Shown: piece after piece, positions 6,864-9,409 of the stretch
How the letters are laid out: the number at the start of each line of letters is the position of its first letter
Numbering within the stretch: position 1 is the first letter of the stretch
Assembly: GCA_018399865.1 (NCBI GenBank)
Contig: JAGYNL010000112.1
Span: 1 to 9,409, forward strand
Source of the DNA: Candidatus Bipolaricaulota bacterium
GTDB taxonomy: Bacteria > Bipolaricaulota > Bipolaricaulia > UBA7950 > UBA9294
Direction: 5' to 3'
DNA: 9,409 bases
The notes under the pieces: generated by a model
What the model was told of the DNA's origin: nothing
Databases searched by the model: none
What the model saw: only the letters and a program-made list of their open reading frames with translations
Made by a program: the position numbers and the translations under genes

Positions 6864-6873
6864 TCTCCTCCTT
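6864..6873 (-). promoter_or_regulatory. Strong ribosome binding site of the NosD-like gene
   Basis: AAGGAGGAGA on the minus strand lies five bases before the ATG at 6858. It decides this start over an in-frame start 45 bases upstream at 6903. Confidence 0.8.
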
Positions 6874-6898
6874 AGCAATCTGTCGAGTTAACAGCATT

Positions 6899-6927
6899 AG
6901 CATACCACATCGAAGCGCGAAAATGAA
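6899..6927 (-). promoter_or_regulatory. Candidate promoter before the NosD-like gene
   Basis: Minus strand: TTCATT (6927-6922), 17-base spacer and TATGCT (6904-6899; 4 of 6), with TGG directly before the -10, giving an extended -10 element. It sits in a 121-base gap between the ATPase and the NosD-like gene, so the latter two cassette genes may also be transcribed separately from serS. Motif-based only. Confidence 0.35.
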
Positions 6928-6954
6928 GGCTTATCAATTGGGTTAGCTATATAT

Positions 6955-6980
6955 GTTGCTGCCTTTGACTGGGCTGCAAC
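6955..6980 (-). terminator. Hairpin directly at the ATPase stop codon
   Basis: The arms GTTGCTGCC and GGCTGCAAC pair as a 9-position stem with one mismatch around an 8-base loop. The stem begins at the last base of the ATPase TAG. No T-run follows on the minus strand (ATATATAGC), so it is at best a weak or factor-dependent terminator, or an mRNA stabilising or processing hairpin. Confidence 0.4.
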
Positions 6981-7744
6981 TAAAGACTCCCAACTGCTGA
7001 GAAGAAAACGTCCTCCATATCCGCTGCGGAATAGGTATCTCTAAGCTTGCTGAGTGTGCCTAATGCACGTAGTTTGCCTCCATATAGTATTCCGATCCGA
7101 TCACAAAGCTTCTCGGCTATGCGCATGATATGCGTGGATAGGATAATAGTCCTTCCTTGCTCGCGGAATAGCTTGATAGACTCTACAACTGCGCGAGCGG
7201 CCATCACATCAAGACCAAAGGTGGGCTCATCCAGAATGAGGATAGGCGGATTGTGAATGATGCTACGAGCAAGGGAAAGTTTCTGTTTCTCACCGGTGGA
7301 GAACGTCCCCACTTTGCGGTCAGCTAGTTTGTCTAGTTCTAGTAAGGAGAAAATCTCTTCAGTGCGAGAAGCGATCTCATCTTTAGGTAATCGGTTGATT
7401 CTTCCAAAGAATCGTATGGTCTCTCGGGCAGTGAAACGGTCGTAGAGCCCTGTCTCTGTAGCCAGAAATCCTATCTGCTGTCTAACTCTCCCTGCCTGGG
7501 TGGCTGTGTTGTAACCAGCTAGAACGGCCTTTCCGCGGGTTGGAGTAAGGATTGTTGCTAGCATACGAAGCGTCGTGGTCTTTCCTGCGCCGTTTGGGCC
7601 TAAAAGCCCGAATATCTCACCGGTTCTACAGCTAAAGGATAAACCGTCCACGGCCTTCACTTCACTCTTACGGGTTCGGAAAATCTTTACCAGATCTACC
7701 GCCTCGACCATTACATCCCCTACTGAGGGACCTTGGATCTCCAT
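6980..7744 (-). CDS. natA: ABC transporter ATP-binding protein, NatA-type
   Basis: 254 residues, one complete nucleotide-binding domain: Walker A GPNGAGKTT (residues 49-57), NatA-like LATETGLYDRFTARE after it, signature FSTGEKQK (148-155, in place of LSGGQ), Walker B ILILDEP (168-174) and the H-loop histidine at 205 (STHIM). No membrane segment. It should power the NatB-like permease at the end of the cassette, from which it is separated by the NosD-like gene. Its ATG shares one base with the serS stop (TAATG), and GGAG lies eight bases upstream inside serS, so translational coupling is likely. An internal ATG at 7711 (MVEAVDLVKIF), preceded by AGGGGA, matches the usual family N-terminus and is a possible alternative start. 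Confidence 0.95.
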   Translation of the reverse strand: MEIQGPSVGDVMVEAVDLVKIFRTRKSEVKAVDGLSFSCRTGEIFGLLGPNGAGKTTTLRMLATILTPTRGKAVLAGYNTATQAGRVRQQIGFLATETGLYDRFTARETIRFFGRINRLPKDEIASRTEEIFSLLELDKLADRKVGTFSTGEKQKLSLARSIIHNPPILILDEPTFGLDVMAARAVVESIKLFREQGRTIILSTHIMRIAEKLCDRIGILYGGKLRALGTLSKLRDTYSAADMEDVFFSAVGSL

Positions 7745-9003
7745 TATAGGTACTCCGCTTCCATTATTTCCTGTAAGACATCAGGAACACGCACTCTGCC
7801 ATCCGCGGTCTGGTTGTTCTCCAGAATGGCAGCCATTAGTCGAGATGTGGCTACGCCTGATCCATTTAGTGTGTGTAGGTATTCTGGTTTTCCATCTTTT
7901 ACGGTGCGATAGCGCGTGTTTCCTCTTCGTGCTTGGAAGTCTTCGCAATTACTGCAGGATGAAACCTCATAGTAGCGACCCTGTCCCGGAAGGTAGACTT
8001 CGATGTCGACTGTCTTTGTAGCTTGTTGAGCCATATCTTGCGTTGGCAGTAGAGCCACTCTGTAGTGAACATTGAGCGCCTGTAGAACGCCTTCAGCGTC
8101 TTCTATCAAGGTTTCCAGCTCGTCGTAAGAAGTATCCGACGTTGTGAACTTGAATAGCTCCACCTTGTTGAATTGATGCACCCTGATTAAACCACGCTCT
8201 TCCTCCCCATAGGCTCCAGCTTCTCGGCGGAAGCACGGTGTATATGCAACGTACTTTTTTGGTAGATCATCTAGAAGAATGATCTCATCTCTGTGGAGAT
8301 TAGCTAGAAGCGTCTCTGCGGTAGGCGCCAAATAGAGATCATCCTTTTCGCAGTAGTAATCTTCATCTGCAAACTTCGGAAGCTGTGAGGAGACGTAGAA
8401 GCTCTCGCGATTGGCTAGGAATGGAGGAAAGACAGCAGTGTAGCCACGGCGGGCGTGGTAGAAAAACATGAACTGAATAAGAGCCATTTCCAACATTGCT
8501 CCCATCCCAACATACATTGGAAAGCGGGCTCCAGCTATTGCTGCACCGCGAGTGAAGTCAAGAAGGTTTTTTTCCTCGGCGATTTCCATATGATGCTTGA
8601 CGGGAAAATCAGCCTTAAGCGGTTCGCCGTAGGAACGCAGAATTACCTTTTTGTCTTTCTTTCCAAGTGGGACAGATGTATGAGGAACGTTTGGCAAGAG
8701 GGACAGAAGATAATCGATCTCTTCTGTAACCTTAGATAGCTCCGCGTCAAGCTTTCCTATCTTTTCTGCCACTGCGGACATTGCTTCTATCTGCTGCTCA
8801 GCATTTCTGCCTTCTTTCTTCAGTAGGCCGATCTCTTGCGAGCCGCGATTTCTTTCGGCCTTTAGCTTCTCAACATCGCTTATTAGCTCTAACCTTTGGC
8901 TATCGAGCTTGAGAATATCCTGGATGCTCAGTGACTCGTCTCTGGTCCTTAATCGCCGCTCTATGTCTTCCCCGTCTTTTCTTAGTTTATGAATATCTAG
9001 CAC
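7744..9003 (-). CDS. serS: Seryl-tRNA synthetase
   Basis: 419 residues, normal for bacterial class II SerRS, which charges tRNA-Ser with serine. Residues 1 to about 103 are the N-terminal coiled-coil arm that grips the tRNA long variable arm (MLDIHKLRKD start, charged heptads). The catalytic core follows: motif 1 around 168-195, the serine-pocket TAE at 228-230, motif 2 FRREAGAYG...GLIRVHQFNKVELFKF at 258-286, EVSSCSNCEDFQARR at 346-360 and motif 3 LNGSGVATSRLMAAILENNQ at 379-398 with its arginine at 388. The start is GTG at 9003 with GGAGG at 9013-9017, nine bases upstream; MLDI is the typical SerRS N-terminus. It is the first gene of the minus-strand block and overlaps the ABC ATPase by one base. 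Confidence 0.98.
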   Translation of the reverse strand: MLDIHKLRKDGEDIERRLRTRDESLSIQDILKLDSQRLELISDVEKLKAERNRGSQEIGLLKKEGRNAEQQIEAMSAVAEKIGKLDAELSKVTEEIDYLLSLLPNVPHTSVPLGKKDKKVILRSYGEPLKADFPVKHHMEIAEEKNLLDFTRGAAIAGARFPMYVGMGAMLEMALIQFMFFYHARRGYTAVFPPFLANRESFYVSSQLPKFADEDYYCEKDDLYLAPTAETLLANLHRDEIILLDDLPKKYVAYTPCFRREAGAYGEEERGLIRVHQFNKVELFKFTTSDTSYDELETLIEDAEGVLQALNVHYRVALLPTQDMAQQATKTVDIEVYLPGQGRYYEVSSCSNCEDFQARRGNTRYRTVKDGKPEYLHTLNGSGVATSRLMAAILENNQTADGRVRVPDVLQEIMEAEYL

Positions 9004-9028
9004 AATTTGTCGCCTCCGCTCAAGCTGG

Positions 9029-9057
9029 ATTCTAGTGCAAGAAGCCTCTTAGCACAA
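9029..9057 (-). promoter_or_regulatory. Candidate serS promoter
   Basis: Minus strand: TTGTGC (9057-9052), exact 17-base spacer and TAGAAT (9034-9029; 5 of 6 to TATAAT). Predicted start near 9022, giving a leader of about 18 bases that contains GGAGG. This is the best promoter candidate in the window for a Shine-Dalgarno-led gene. No T-box-like leader fits in so short a 5' region. Confidence 0.55.
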
Positions 9058-9081
9058 TATGAAGCGCGAGTGATTGGAGGC

Positions 9082-9087
9082 TATAAT
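9082..9087 (+). promoter_or_regulatory. Perfect -10 box for the RNase Z-like gene
   Basis: TATAAT matches the consensus exactly and ends 10 bases before the ATG at 9098. Initiation would be expected near 9094, leaving about four bases or none of leader. No good -35 hexamer is seen at 16-18 bases upstream. The GGAGG at 9076-9080 lies upstream of the -10 and would not be in this transcript. Confidence 0.5.
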
Positions 9088-9097
9088 AACCGCACAA

Positions 9098-9409
9098 ATG
9101 AGATTACTTATCTATTCCAAAGCACTTTATGCTAGCTGGGTTTATTACAGTGCGGATCGTATTTTGTTCGATGCAGGAGAGGGAGCAAGCTCCGTATTGG
9201 GAAATAAAGCCTTTGCCATTAAGAGGGTTTTTCTCTCGCATGGTCATGCTGATCATATTGCTGGTTTGGTCTCACTAGTTAACATACGCAACAACGCCAT
9301 GGGAGATAAAGAAAAAGACCTCATCGTTTATTATCCGAAAGGTAATTATTTGATCTCTGAGATGATTAACTTTATAGCTCGTACTAACAAGCGATTGAAC
9401 TATAATTTG
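9098..9409 (+). CDS. RNase Z-like metallo-beta-lactamase-fold hydrolase, 3' end missing
   Basis: The first 104 codons, open to the last base of the window with no stop, so it continues beyond. The N-terminus has RILFDAGEGASSVLG, resembling the LFDxGEG stretch of the RNase Z / ElaC group, followed by the zinc-binding HxHxDH motif as SHGHADHIAGL at residues 48-58. RNase Z matures tRNA 3' ends; paralogues of this group have other or unknown roles, and the visible part lacks the usual MKLTFLGT-type opening, so a general MBL-fold hydrolase is the safer name. It is divergent from serS across 94 bases. The start ATG has no Shine-Dalgarno at normal spacing (GGAGG is 17 bases away) but a perfect TATAAT close by, suggesting a leaderless message. 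Confidence 0.85.
   Translation, partial: MRLLIYSKALYASWVYYSADRILFDAGEGASSVLGNKAFAIKRVFLSHGHADHIAGLVSLVNIRNNAMGDKEKDLIVYYPKGNYLISEMINFIARTNKRLNYNL

Noticed and set aside
6859..6903. Longer N-terminus for the NosD-like protein starting at 6903
   Set aside because: It would place 15 extra residues before the signal sequence and would translate through the strong ribosome binding site at 6864-6873; the ATG at 6858 fits better.
7575..8021. Plus-strand open frame of 148 codons
   Set aside because: It lies entirely antisense to serS and the ABC ATPase, both clearly coding, and its translation shows no recognisable domain.
9004..9028. T-box or other riboswitch controlling serS
   Set aside because: The predicted leader is about 18 bases, and the whole divergent gap is 94 bases shared with another promoter, too short for a T-box.

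Overview
The window looks like an ordinary bacterial chromosome segment of moderate GC content (a little under 50% by eye). SmpB, a bacterial-type SerRS, bacterial promoter motifs and Shine-Dalgarno sites all point to Bacteria. I see no phage, plasmid, IS or CRISPR signatures and no RNA gene. The phylum cannot be fixed from this sequence; the gene set would suit a deep-branching or uncultivated lineage, but that is inference only.

Layout. (1) A left plus-strand operon runs from the window edge to 2845: an EF-G-like translational GTPase (5' end outside the window), a CBS-pair/ACT-like regulatory protein, and a YjbQ family protein. The genes overlap or nearly abut, so they are probably translationally coupled. 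(2) At 2842-2845 the operon meets a convergent minus-strand gene for a YjjX/DUF84 inosine/xanthosine triphosphatase; the two stop codons interlock. (3) A 99-bp divergent control region (3361-3459) separates yjjX from plus-strand smpB. It holds a possible pair of back-to-back promoters sharing one palindromic -35 element, with smpB possibly leaderless. (4) A 223-bp convergent spacer (3928-4150) contains only small inverted repeats. (5) A minus-strand block (9003 to 4151) reads serS, NatA-type ABC ATPase, NosD-like beta-helix surface protein, NatB-type ABC-2 permease. (6) At the right edge a divergent plus-strand gene for an RNase Z-like metallo-beta-lactamase-fold protein begins and runs off the window; it sits behind a perfect TATAAT box only 10 bases from its ATG.

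How the genes fit together. Most genes serve translation and its housekeeping: an EF-G paralogue, SmpB (ribosome rescue), SerRS, a possible RNA-processing nuclease and a nucleotide-pool sanitiser. The least ordinary part is the cassette ATPase / NosD-like exported protein / permease. Its three components match those of nosDFY, but its order differs, its ATPase and permease look like NatAB, and its beta-helix protein carries extra extracellular repeats and a long Ser/Thr/Pro/Glu tail with no basic residues. The second point of note is the EF-G paralogue, whose GTPase motifs are altered at positions normally critical for hydrolysis and guanine recognition.
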